In this document: positions 37,601 to 48,234 of the stretch, piece after piece
How positions within the stretch are numbered: position 1 is the first letter of the stretch
Layout: the number at the start of each line of letters is the position of its first letter
Source of the DNA: Steinernema hermaphroditum
Taxonomy: Eukaryota; Nematoda; Chromadorea; Rhabditida; Steinernematidae
Assembly: GCA_030435675.1 (NCBI GenBank)
Contig: CM059625.1
Location: 16,244,001 to 16,308,000, forward strand
Direction: 5' to 3'
DNA: 64,000 nucleotides
The notes under the pieces: model-generated
Told to the model about the DNA's origin: nothing
The model's input: the letters and a program-made list of their open reading frames with translations, nothing else
Databases searched by the model: none
Position numbers and translations under genes: made by a program

Positions 37601-39030
37601 AGTGTGTATTCAATGGAACGACGGCTAGACAATTAGCTTCTCTACTTCTCTATGAAATTGTCTTACCAACCTGCTACAAGTCATCGTATTAGTCGGTTTC
37701 CGTTTCCGTATTAGTCGGTATTAGTCGTTCTGCAAGTCAGTCGGTTTCCGAAGCATCCGTTTCAGTAGTCTTACGGTACACCAGAAATAGAAATTACATC
37801 CGTTCAGATAATTGGTGTTAATTTCACAAAGGACAGTATTAGCACGTATACTAAAGTTCCCCTAGACATATTATTAACTTAAGAATTGCGAACTGAAAGA
37901 AATCAAAGTTCTGGAAATCTCTTTGCAACCCTTTTGGAAACAACCTGCAAACTTGGATGCTCTCCGTGGACGTGTATTCGATTCCACACGTGTAGAAAAA
38001 TGACAAAATGTATAGAAATGACCTTTGAAGAGGTTGTTTCAAAATAAACGAAATAACAAGACGGCTTTCTAGGTTTGAAGACCTCTTTTTAAATAAGTGT
38101 TTAATGGTCAACTAGCGTCTAAACACATAATTCCCAGTATTAATATACGCAACTAGACTATCATTAGGTCATCGTACTCAATTTGCATTTAAATGTTTTG
38201 CCCTAGGGTTAAAGCGCTATAACGCTTCGCTGAATTGTATAGTATGGAAATAGCTCTGCGGAAGTGAGAGAGATGTCCATTTTGTTGTGTGAATCACTGT
38301 TCTTGGAAGCGCTCCTAAAGGATGCGACTGAGATTGCCACTTATTTAAAGGTGGACGATACATGGGCGGAGAAAGACGCTGCACCCGAAACATCCAGATT
38401 AAGGTGGCGGTTCATAACAACGTCTATGTTTAGGTGATGGGCTTCACACTCGAGTACGCTGGCCTTATCACTGCTGCATTCGAAACCGATCTTCCAAACT
38501 TATGCGATTTTAACATTTCAATATATATAATCAACATTTGAGTTTTGTCGAGTCAACAACCCAAAGAAAAAACACCTTAGGAACCCGATCGCCGTGAGTT
38601 TTTACTTCTGTTTAGTAGGGTCTTCGAAAGAAGATTGCTAATAGTGGAGGCGTCGAAGGGCTCCATGAAATCTGATATCATAGTGTTATGTTCTTGAAAG
38701 ATATATGCACTAGCACATCATTGAACGTGAGATGACAACATCCGTTTGAACGATGAGTTGATGAAAAACAAGTTGCAAATATGTTGTAATGCTCTCAGCA
38801 TGTACTTATCAAGCATCTAAAGCCAAAGAACATGGCCTTATGCGCATGCATGATCTCGTAATGCGACTGCAAGCCCTACTTCTGGTTCAGATTACTGGAT
38901 CCTTACGAAGTGACAGCAACCTTGGAAAACATGGCAAGCAATCCGGAGCTTCCCAGCCTAGAGTACATACATGCATATAGTAGTTAATATCCCGCCTTCT
39001 TTTAGGGAACATCTTCAAAGAGACGCCAAC
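34674..39030. other. Intergenic, no defined gene
   Basis: A 64-codon minus-strand frame at 37284-37478 begins with a signal-like hydrophobic stretch (VGVIGASFLLFIDFF) but has no splice or homology support. At 37686-37750 the phrases gtattagtcgg and gtttccg recur as a small tandem array. A plus-strand open segment at about 38816-38970 has an acceptor-like start but cannot be joined in phase to the next gene. Confidence 0.35.
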
Positions 39031-39961
39031 ATGCCGTATACTAGTCGTTCGAGTCGTTATTCGATGCGCCTCCGTAATGCCGGTCTCACTCTCCGCCTGT
39101 AAGTTCGAACCTTATGAATCCTATTTCACCCTACTTCCACATTGATTAAGGCCCAACAGCCCGTTTTTAAATCGAAACAGCAGCAGCAACCTTACGGAAC
39201 CGGAGCAACGTGGTCCTCGTATCTGTCCTTATCCTTCACCAACTCGCCCACATGAGCAGCCTAGGTTCCGCAGCGTATTTTTCTCTAGAAGTAGTTGAAT
39301 TTCAGAGCTATGCCAGGTCATAGGCCATGTAATGGCCTGCCAACGTGCTGGCCACCAACGTAGGGATCAGTTCTGTGGTTTCTTAACATGATATTTTAGG
39401 TTTGTTCGCATCATGGATCTGGAACACGACATAAACGTCCTTGAAACCGACCTGAACTTGTTTGTATCTTGATAAAACCACATGTTATTGCTATGTTTAG
39501 GAGGCCAGTTAGAACAGCGAACTACGACCAGATCAAAATGGCACTTATTGGCTACGTGAATGGGAAGTTAATCAAGTTGAAAGAGGACAAACTGGAGAAC
39601 TTAAAAGTGATGAAGGAACTAAAAGAGTAGCGTGCAGCAGCATACATAGTAATAGTACTTTTTTTCAGCAAAGAAACACCAGAAACACATATGGGTCGTC
39701 TTGGACTCTCGGTGAGCACTGCGGAGGCGTCATTACTGAATAGGATTCTGGATGACAAGATCTTTACCTGTGTTCAGGAGCGAGCCTCAGCTGAGTTGAA
39801 GTGCGATTCGCACAGAATTACCGTAGTCATCATTCTTGTTCAGCCCTCTGCAACTTCACCAACAGTTGGAAACGAACCAAGTCTATCAAAAGTAAGTCGG
39901 CCAAAACACCGTTTCTTATTAGTTGAATTTACAGGGTTCTCCGGAACATTATGACCGTTAG
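39031..39961 (+). CDS. Six-exon gene for a 205-residue protein with basic N-terminus and helical core
   Basis: Exons 39031-39098 (first exon begins at acceptor ttttag, 39006), 39151-39264, 39400-39459, 39501-39626, 39669-39891 and 39935-39961 join in phase to 618 nt. Introns are 41-135 nt. The N-terminus is Ser/Arg-rich (MPYTSRSSRYSMRLRNAGL), followed by a Pro/Asn-rich linker. A helical, coiled-coil-like segment lies at about residues 82-125 (MDLEHDINVLETDLN, then GKLIKLKEDKLENLKVMKEL). A last part may fold as strands (HRITVVIILVQPS). The acceptor before the first exon may be a cis or a spliced-leader site. The basic start, coil and C-terminal domain recall small chromosomal or kinetochore proteins, but no family can be named. 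Confidence 0.75.
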
Positions 39962-40415
39962 CGCTTCTTCAGTCAATCAAGATCCCGATGGTACTCACAA
40001 TACCGAAGAACCGCAACCTGATCCGTCTAATCAAATACAATGATACGGTTTATTCTATTAGTTCAGCTCTTTATTTATTTATTTGTGTGTCGATTGACTG
40101 ACATTTCCCACTCATATTTAAATCTAATATTTCCCCATATATCACATTCAGCAACCAGCATATCTTACATAAGCATTTTGTTCCCGGTTTGGTTGGTATA
40201 TTCTATATGTGTACGAATGTTCACTATGTCGTGAGATAATGTCACGTTTCTAGCTAAACTAATGTTATATGTAAAGGAATCTTTTATTCCTATGTAAAGG
40301 AATCTTTGTCAAATAAAGCACAAAATGGGTACTCGTTCTAAGATGCTACCGTAAGCTTTGCATGCATCAAACGCATTCGATGCTTTATCACATTTTCGCG
40401 TAGCTTTTGAGATAT

Positions 40416-40423
40416 TATATAAA
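40416..40423 (+). promoter_or_regulatory. TATA box of the saposin-like gene
   Basis: TATATAAA lies 34 nt before the start codon's TSS-range region and 41 nt before the ATG at 40457, leaving room for a start site near 40446 and a very short 5' UTR. Nothing comparable was seen before the other genes here. Confidence 0.7.
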
Positions 40424-40456
40424 GTGGCAAATTGGAAGAGCAGTCACCATTTCGCC

Positions 40457-40808
40457 ATGAAGTTCGTTGTTGTCCTAGGTAAGATCAGCTCTCAGAGATT
40501 TGCGTCATAATAGCTATTTAGTCGTTGTTGCCTCCATTGCGCTAAGTCATTCGAGCAACGTTGCACGAGTCTCAGAATCGTGGAAATGCAAGGCTTGTCA
40601 CTGGTTGGATGCAGCTCTTCTGGAAGCTGAGGAACTGGTCGGAGAAGAACTGGAACAATATTTGGATAAGGAGTGCGGCAAACTTCACTCGATCCAAATT
40701 GCCAATGCTTGCAAGGAGCTGATCAAGGAAGCCGTCGAAGTTGTTGAGAAGTACGGCCGAAAGCTCGACGAGAAGGAGCTGTGTCACGCGTTGATCAAAG
40801 CTTGTTAA
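40457..40808 (+). CDS. Secreted saposin B-type (SAPLIP, SPP-like) protein
   Basis: Two exons (40457-40478 and 40522-40808; a 43-nt intron splits codon 8) give 102 residues. Residues 1-16 or so form a signal peptide (MKFVVVLVVVASIALS). The mature part is one saposin B domain with cysteines at 30, 33, 59, 71, 95 and 102, spaced C-x2-C ... C-x11-C ... C-x6-C, the three-disulfide pattern of the family, in a helical, Glu/Lys-rich sequence. Nematode relatives (caenopores/SPP proteins) and amoebapores bind or permeabilise membranes, often of ingested bacteria; saposins and surfactant protein B bind lipids. Which of these applies is not visible. The gene has its own TATA box and an AATAAA signal, a compact layout typical of a strongly expressed secretory product. 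Confidence 0.93.
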
Positions 40809-40857
40809 GTCGTGCGTCTGTATTCTTTCATGTTAATACCATTGCTTGTAATGTTGC

Positions 40858-40863
40858 AATAAA
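40858..40863 (+). terminator. Poly(A) signal of the saposin-like gene
   Basis: AATAAA 50 nt after the stop codon, in an AT-rich context (gttgcaataaatattatg). Confidence 0.75.
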
Positions 40864-41508
40864 TATTATGCAGCATTTATCTCGGCGCCCCCTATCGTGA
40901 CAGGTATTCACTTTGTACCTTCTCATAGTTCGATGACTTAGGATTAGCATTACAAATGATTATCCTGATTAGGAGATAGGCTAGAAGTCCCAGGGGGTCC
41001 ATCCACCTTGCCAAAAAACCCTTTACTTCTGCTCGATCGCTTTGCACTCGAGCCGCCCAAAAATTCGCCGACGCTCTGCAAAATCCAGCTGAACCGATCA
41101 TGAGGCTGACCTTCGTTCGATGCCCTTCGCACAATCGCCGCCTCCGCACCTGTTTCAGCTTCTTCGGAATTTCGATTCGCGAACAAACTAAAGCGTCACC
41201 TGAATATTATGAGATGACTTCCATGTTGTGTCTGTCCAATGGCAAACGACATCGTGATCTTGTCTTCTCATTTCGATGTGTGTGGTCTCATCTCGTGGAC
41301 ATATACGCATGTACATGTACAATGTCCGATTTTCAAGCAATGATCAGTTATGACCACAACATATTAACTAGATGACAAGCTTGATCTGGAGTGAATGAAG
41401 TTAATAAAAAATTTATTGACTCTTCCTGTACACTTGACCATATTGTTTCAACAAATGTGGGATTATGCAATATTATTATAGCAAACGATGGCTGTACATG
41501 CATGCAGT

Positions 41509-42887
41509 CTATTGACTAACAACATTTGGTTGATTTGGATATACTACAGGAGGGTTTAGGTGCTTGTTGGCATCGCCATCTTTCTGATACGCTTGGCGAA
41601 ATGCGTCCCTGACCTCAGTCAAGTTAGGTCTTAGTCCTAGAGGTAGTGAGTTTCGGTAAGCAACGTAATCCATCTTGCATTCATATATGGGTCGCGCGGC
41701 TGTTACCTTCAACTGCGCTTTGCTCGCCTCTTTCATTGCACGGTACTCGGGCATCGTTTCCAATATCCGATAAACGTCCACTATCGAATATTTCCCCTAA
41801 AAGCCATGCAGCGATAAAAAAAATGAAATAATGCGCTATTTGTCACCTGCGTTTTTTTAAGCTGGCGTGAAATCCTGGTTATTTGCTCGTCAACATTGAA
41901 ATGCTGGCCAATACGGTGAGATTGGGCCATGAGTGACGTTAGACGTCCGGATGCAGACATCGCTACGAGTAACTCCTTGGAATTTGGTGGTATAGGCTCA
42001 GATTTCTGCAGAAACTCTTCGGCTGCTTTCTGTACGATCTTGTCGTATCCATTGTCAGGCTTATTTTTCTTTAGAACTGAAGGAGGTGCGTGCATGCAAC
42101 CCGTGCTGTACGGTCTGCCAACGTATTCTTGCGATGCTCCTTGAGGTCGTTTTGGAAGTATTGTTGGCCCTAACGCTTGCATCATCTCTGACTTATCATG
42201 CCTTTTCAGCTCGTCCATATGAGCACGGAACATCATCGATTTGTACGGATCGCGTTGGCTGTATTGCGGAGGCATCTTCAAAACTGATGATGGGAAGGCC
42301 TGTTCGGGAGGGATCGGCTTAGGCGGTACTGCGCGCACTGCGTCGGCCTGGATTGGACGAGACTGCACTGAGTGCATGTCACGAACGCGATGAGGATGAA
42401 ACAGAAGATTCGGAACTGGATTCGCGGGACGCTCCGGAGGGGTTGCCATGGCCGGAACTTCGCCCGCATATCGCTCTCGATCATGAAGGATCCGAATAGC
42501 CGGCATTGGAGGCGCAGGCCGCTTTTGGTCAGGAGGTTTCGGCAAACCCTTACCTAGACGTTGTGTTCGGAAGCGGGCAGGAGGAACAGGTAGAATTGGT
42601 ATTGAGCGCCCTGGCTGGACGCGAACGCTCTTTTCGAAGTCATCGATGCATCTCTGGATATCCACATCATCATCAGCACGGCGTTTGTTGCGTAGTTTCG
42701 GTTTTGGAGCAGCTTTTAGAATTTCGGATTGAGTGGGAATGAAGCTGGTGACATTCGGTGGAGCCATAGGGGCATGCGAAGGACCTGGTGGAGGCGTACC
42801 ATGACTGGCGCGTGGATCATAGCGGGGCTTCTTCTGTGCAGGAGCGTCCTCGATGTCCTCAGCTGCGCCTCTCTTAGGCCCTTCCAT
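41509..42887 (-). CDS. Two-exon gene for a 442-residue proline-rich, probably nuclear protein
   Basis: Exons 41847-42887 and 41509-41796 join in phase (donor ACGCAG|GTGACA, acceptor ggcttttag, intron 50 nt) into 442 residues. The N-terminal 230 residues are Pro-rich and disordered, with NLS-like basic clusters KKPRYDPR (19-26) and KPKLRNKRRADDD (about 61-73). The C-terminal half is helical and conserved-looking: DPYKSMMFRAHMDELKRHD, DKIVQKAAEEFLQKSEPIP, then QITRISRQLKKTQGKYSIVD and a final RPNLTEVRDAFRQAYQ. The combination suggests a transcription or chromatin subunit; no family was recognised. It converges tail to tail with the saposin-like gene, leaving about 700 nt between them. Confidence 0.85.
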
Positions 42888-44475
42888 TACCTGTAAGAAG
42901 AACGCGCTTTCAATAGCTGGTTGTGCGCGCGGCCCAAAACAAAATTCACGAATGCCGCAATAAATGAGTAATCATTAAAATGAAGATAAGAGCTAATTGC
43001 TTTGCTTGTTTCTAGAGTTCAGCAAAGCATCAATAACAGGCGTTCCTCAAAAAACAATTCACGTTAATATGTGCCAGTATATCTATTAAAATTATTCGAA
43101 GTGAAGAAGACAGGCATAGCGATGCCGCTCACATCGTATATTGTGAAACAGCTTCCGTTTCGCCTCGGAAAGTTGTGATAAAAATCAAACGTTCGCAGCA
43201 TCGAAACACGTCCGAGTAAACACCGTGGGTGGTCGCGGTCAAAAGGTTATACTAAGCGAGAAACACCGTCGCAGCGAGTAGACTTCGCACATTTGCTGAA
43301 ATGTCGAGGCAGGAACGTTTTGTCATCGCTGCTATGAGTTGCGCTGCGCGTTCGCCCAAAATCCACAGGCAGGCACGTCCACAAGATATGGCAATGCCTC
43401 ACAGCAACGACTGCCTCCTCGCCGGGCGAGTCCGTTGAAGGCGCGTGATCGGCAGCGCTGTTATGCAACGATCGACGTTGCTCGACGTCTCGCAGTATCG
43501 TTAGTTGCGCGATGACGAGACGTTCTTTTCGAGCGGATGGCAAGGAAAGAGTGGTCTTTAGGGCACACCAGTTTGATTAGCAACAGAGAGAAGTTGCACG
43601 TGATGTAAACATGATGCTGTTTACAATGGCCCAAACGACGGGTGTCCAGGCAACTGCTGAGGAGGCGCCAAAGGAGCCCCCGCGCACATATATAGGACAG
43701 CTGGCAATTTCGATTGAGTGATAACCAATTAAAAAGTGGCATTGTTTCAATCAGCTATGAAACGTCATTTACAGGTACCGCATACATCAGTACTAGGTTG
43801 ATGTCTTAATTGAATCAACTACTTTTCTGAGTAAATATCCTATATGATTCTCATTGTTAATAACCAAAAGCAAAAATGAAGCGGTCAAGTTGTCGGTCGT
43901 AGACTAAGGCTGAAACTATGATAGCCTACGCCTCCGGACCGCTCATGTGAGAAACGAGTGCGCAGCGGTTTTATCATACCCTTACATTCATAACAACGCA
44001 GTTGTATCGGATAGGAAACGGAGATTTGAGGCGAGCAGAGCGGATGCATATGTCCCATGAAGACAGTCGGGCTGGTCCCCATGGTAACGACGAATACGTA
44101 GTCACTGCGTGTTTGAGCGGCCAGAGACAGCAACTGGATGGATTTGCGATCCCAAAGGTATGTAATGAAGAAACGCAGCAGAAAACAAATGATTAGTGTC
44201 CACCAAAGATATATGACTGTACCTTGTTTTAACACAGCTTCACAGCTTTCTGCTAAAACCGTAAGACACTTCCGGTAGAGTGCAAAAGGTCTAATATTTC
44301 TGGCTTTTCATAATCCTTTATATTTTCATAAATTTTCATAATGTGTGCCTCCTCTAATACCTTTCCGATGATGTCAGACTGATCTGGCCGTCCCTTGATA
44401 TTTTAAAAACAATGTTGAATAGAGTGGACGGAATTATCAACATTGATGATTGCCGACGTTTCCTGTTAGGGAAAA

Positions 44476-44907
44476 GTGCATTTTGCACAAAGCATCAGTT
44501 TGCACAAATGATCAGTTTGCACAACACAAAGCATTACTTTTCCGTTTTTTGCCAGTTTCAATCGCAAATTGAATCATTATGAATATAAATAATACTCCGG
44601 AGTCCAATCGAACGTGGTTTTAACATGTGTTTCCCCAAAGGCTTGAGCTCACCACTTGTCCCTGTCTTCCCTGGTCTATTCATACCACATCCCTCCAGTG
44701 ATAATGATGCAAAAGTACTAGGAACAAATATTATATGAGAAGATCGATGTCAGTGATACTTATTACTATTCAGAATTGTTCCATTATATTCTGAAATGAA
44801 GTATAAAACCGAAATCTAGAATTTACAAATACTGCCGCGGAAATTTTGAAATTCAAATGTAAAAAGCGATGCTATTCCTTTGTGCAAACTGATCATTTGT
44901 GAAAACT
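44476..44907. repeat. Inverted pair around a cacaaatgatcagtttgcac core
   Basis: The phrase gcacaaatgatcagtttgcac near 44502 reappears inverted near 44880-44900 (tgtgcaaactgatcatttgtg), and gcacaaagcat also recurs at the left side. The two arms, about 380 nt apart and AT-rich between, look like the ends of a small decayed foldback or non-autonomous element. Confidence 0.4.
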
Positions 44908-45130
44908 GAGAGTTGCCTGTTACTCATAAATGCATTATTTTATATTTAACGCACACAGACCGAATTTTGGTCTTCGCTTGGCCAATCGGTTTGATTAAAA
45001 CAAATTAGCGCATATTTCTTCACATATGCATTGGTCACACCTTCGTGGCGAGACAAACGAGAATATTCGGCCAAATTTACTGGACATCGTGTGCGAATCT
45101 TCCTATAATTCAAAGCTTGACATCAGAAAC

Positions 45131-45171
45131 AACTGGGAATGCATCCCATGCAACTGGGAATGCATCCCATG
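45131..45171 (+). repeat. 21-bp tandem duplication
   Basis: The unit aactgggaatgcatcccatg(c) occurs twice head to tail without a mismatch. The unit itself is partly palindromic (tgggaatgcatccca), so each copy could form a hairpin. Confidence 0.9.
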
Positions 45172-47419
45172 ATCGAACAGCGTTTTTGTCGAAGATCATA
45201 GATCTTTTTCAAGCACTTTCTCTTCGTCATTTCTGATTTTGTCATCATACGTAAGGCGTATTAGTTTGGTGATAATTGTGATAATAAAATGAGTTCCTTG
45301 AAATTAACAACTGCAAAACGTAAACTTCAGCCTGTAGGGTTGCGCAAGTGTCGGAGCGGTAAAGAGTCAGCATTCTATTGAAGCAACGGAGCACGGCGAG
45401 ACCCATCTCCGGTTCATCGGACGGTGTATGCGTCTGTGTTGCGCCAAGTCCCGGAAACTTCAGCGGGCGGCGTGAGTGGACTCCTAAGATTGTGAAAGCT
45501 TTCCTGCTTCCATCGTACCTACGGCTGTCGGGTGTTCTGCGCTTTCCGGAAGCAGGATACTTGAGAGCCAAGTATCCTACTGAGCACCGGCATCTCCATC
45601 CGAAAGGCTTAGCGATGTCGCATCTTTTTGAGGCTAAGCAAATGGATGACCTAGTGGACCTCCCGAATGTATAATGGAGGCGGACAGATCGCCTGGACTG
45701 TCTGTGTTGTTCACTGCGAACGCTGTTCTTTCATAATAGATCGGACTCAATTCAAAGCCGGTCAGGATCCTGCTTCTGCCAGGAACCGACCGCTCCTGTG
45801 CAGATAGAAAAACACACACACAAATCAACAGCCCCGCCAATTCTTACTTTATATAGGAGATGCATATGCGTTCATCACTTAAAAAGAGAATGGATTGTTG
45901 TTGGGACTTGCGCCATGTGCCATACTAAAACTGTTTTACTACATTGCAAGGTACATGCATGAATCTGTTATATTGGGTTGTGGCAATGAAAGACCAATCT
46001 GGCGATTGTTTTCAAAAGCTGCAGCGGCCTCTTCATCAAACACTTTGTCCTAGAGGTCGGATCCTTTCCATACTGGGCGCTACACTTGCTGTGTTGGGTT
46101 TCACATACTGGTAAAGTGGGCCCAAACCTTAAGGCTCTCTTAAATATCATCCTCCTGGTTGCATTGTTGCAAGTTTTGAGACGATTATCGATAACGATGT
46201 CGATGAATCCGAGTTTGATGATAATTTCACTTGTTCCGCTTTCTTCTCAAATGGGTTAAGACTCTTTCTGTTTTCATTCTGTTATTACAGAATTATCAGA
46301 AATACATTATTTCCTATCATATAGCAGTGGATCAGATTCTTCATTAGCAGTGATGGATCGGCTTAATGCCTATCCATCTGTGCCCTGCTACCTGAGCCTA
46401 ATCCATGAAATGACGAGCGACCACTAATTGGTACCTCGATGAGCCACTTGCTCCCTTGGCGGATTACGTTGCTAGGGCAATCGCAGCCACATTACCTCTT
46501 TCGACGTGATGCATCGGCTGCAATCTATGTCCATCGAGCGTCGTTTATGAAGAAGAGTATAGTTGATCGTTGGTCAGTTAAAATCAGTAAGGTACGGTGT
46601 CTTATTTGGCTTGCGCACTGATTTTACATCCACTCAAAGTATGGAGTTTACCGTAACATACTCTTGTAGCATAGACGTTGACGTTGCCGTAATAAGTTGA
46701 CGATGACTCAGGACCGGAAGCATTCATTCCGTTCTGGGTTATTTAAATAAGTGCGAGCGTTCTTCTTCATCATTGTGGTTTAGTGCAGCCGAGATTTTCT
46801 AAATGCGCAAAAACTACTGTAATACGCCGATGGACTCGCTCACATAGAACAGAACTGAAACGGAAACGGCGCCCTTCAGTCGCGTGACTTTAAATAACTC
46901 CGTATTACTCAATTATTTCCTCAAAATTTTAAAAGGTCGCCAGGCGTTTAAGCCGCGAGGTGTGCCGTGCCACATATATCCACAAAGTCGCTTCTAACCA
47001 CGAGGTAATTTGCTTGTTTGTTGTGTGACTCTCGGGAATATAAGTTAAACCCGTGAACACCGTATGTCAGTGACGTCAGTTCCTCTTCCGTTCCAGTAAC
47101 GATTACCTCTCATTAGCAGTAAGAAATAGAAGAGTCATTATAGTCATCAACTTTGATGACGTAAGCAATTTGGGCAAACGTGAAGGAAATTTTGACTCAT
47201 AAGAGAACTTTCCGAAGGGACCAGCTCAGATCGATCTGAAAATTGGCATAGATGAGGCATACATTAATGACAGCTAACCCCGAAACCTCAACAGCTTACA
47301 CGCAGAGCTGGTATTGTGCTCCTACCTTATTTCTAAACCAGTATGGATAATACCTGTCACGAATGTTTTGTGCTCGAAATGGTTCTCCTTTGTTATGCTT
47401 TGGCTAACCATCACAGTAT

Positions 47420-47500
47420 GGCTGCAGTTACGATAGGAGTCGAACCCAGACACGAATGATGGCAACCAAGACCCTGCCCGATTAGCATGCTGACAGATTC
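47420..47500 (-). other. tRNA-like (SINE head?) sequence
   Basis: On the minus strand a perfect B box (GGTTCGACTCC) closes a mostly paired T arm. Upstream, agcatgctaatcgggcagggtcttgg resembles the A-box and anticodon region of tRNA-derived SINEs. No full acceptor stem or anticodon arm forms, so this is not called a tRNA gene. Confidence 0.35.
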
Positions 47501-48234
47501 TTCGATCTTGACAAGTTGACTAGTCATTGCGGCGTAATTTTCGAGACGTTGCTCAAAAATATGGTAAAGTGTGCATGTAAGCCGACAGGTTTTCGGGTTT
47601 AACGCTTAATTATGTGCTAATTGTCAGCTGGATCCGAAGTGGACACTTCGGAGAGTTCTTCTGCTGATGGATATTCTTTTTCGACTTCAATGAACTTCTG
47701 TCAGGTGATAGGAAGTTTCATCTAGGGAAGATAAAAGAAAGCAGGATAGCATGTACGTACATAATGTGTAAACTATGTGCCACTACTTTCAGTTTTCGTT
47801 GTGTTCTACTTTAGGTGACCAAGAAGTCTATGCGAGCTCACAACCTTCACTTCAAGTTTCATGCTAGTCTTTTAATTTTTGAGCTGTAACGTACTCCTTC
47901 TTCAGCTACGCCACTCTCACTATCTTTGTCTAAACAACTCACGTACCGTTAACCTTTTTTTACGACCCACATTTCCCAAAAAATGTCTGTTCATGCCGAG
48001 TATTCGCCTTGCAAGCTACAAGCGCCCCTTTTTAGGCTACTCTACCGTATGAAAGAGTGAATTGTCACAGACCGCGCGTCCAATGAAAGAGCAGTGGGAG
48101 GCGCCTGCATGATCGTTATAAAAGGCACCTCCGGCCTCATCCATTTCAGTGTTGCGTGGTTGTCGCGTGATGTGTGTGCATAGTTTACCGCGTTTTTTTC
48201 AGATACTTGAGGTAAACAACGAAAGAACGGCGTC

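Larger units (their letters stand above)
42888..48234. other. Intergenic with small repeats
   Basis: No gene supported. GC-richer segments at 43.88-44.24 and 45.25-45.84 kb are open on both strands and may be decayed repeats or exons. Small repeats and a tRNA-like sequence are listed separately. Confidence 0.4.

Noticed and set aside
39030..39125. tRNA-like B box (agttcgaacctt)
   Set aside because: It falls at a splice donor of a confirmed gene, and no A box or cloverleaf is present.
40572..40787. 71-codon minus-strand frame
   Set aside because: Shadow of the saposin-like gene.
43885..44235. 116-codon minus-strand frame and an overlapping plus-strand frame ending at AAAG|GTATGT
   Set aside because: Both strands are open, neither has partner exons, and no family is recognisable.
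45245..45840. Frames of 68-108 codons on both strands, one with a signal-like start
   Set aside because: Start codons are weak (one begins at TTG) and they cannot be spliced together in phase. It may be a decayed repeat.
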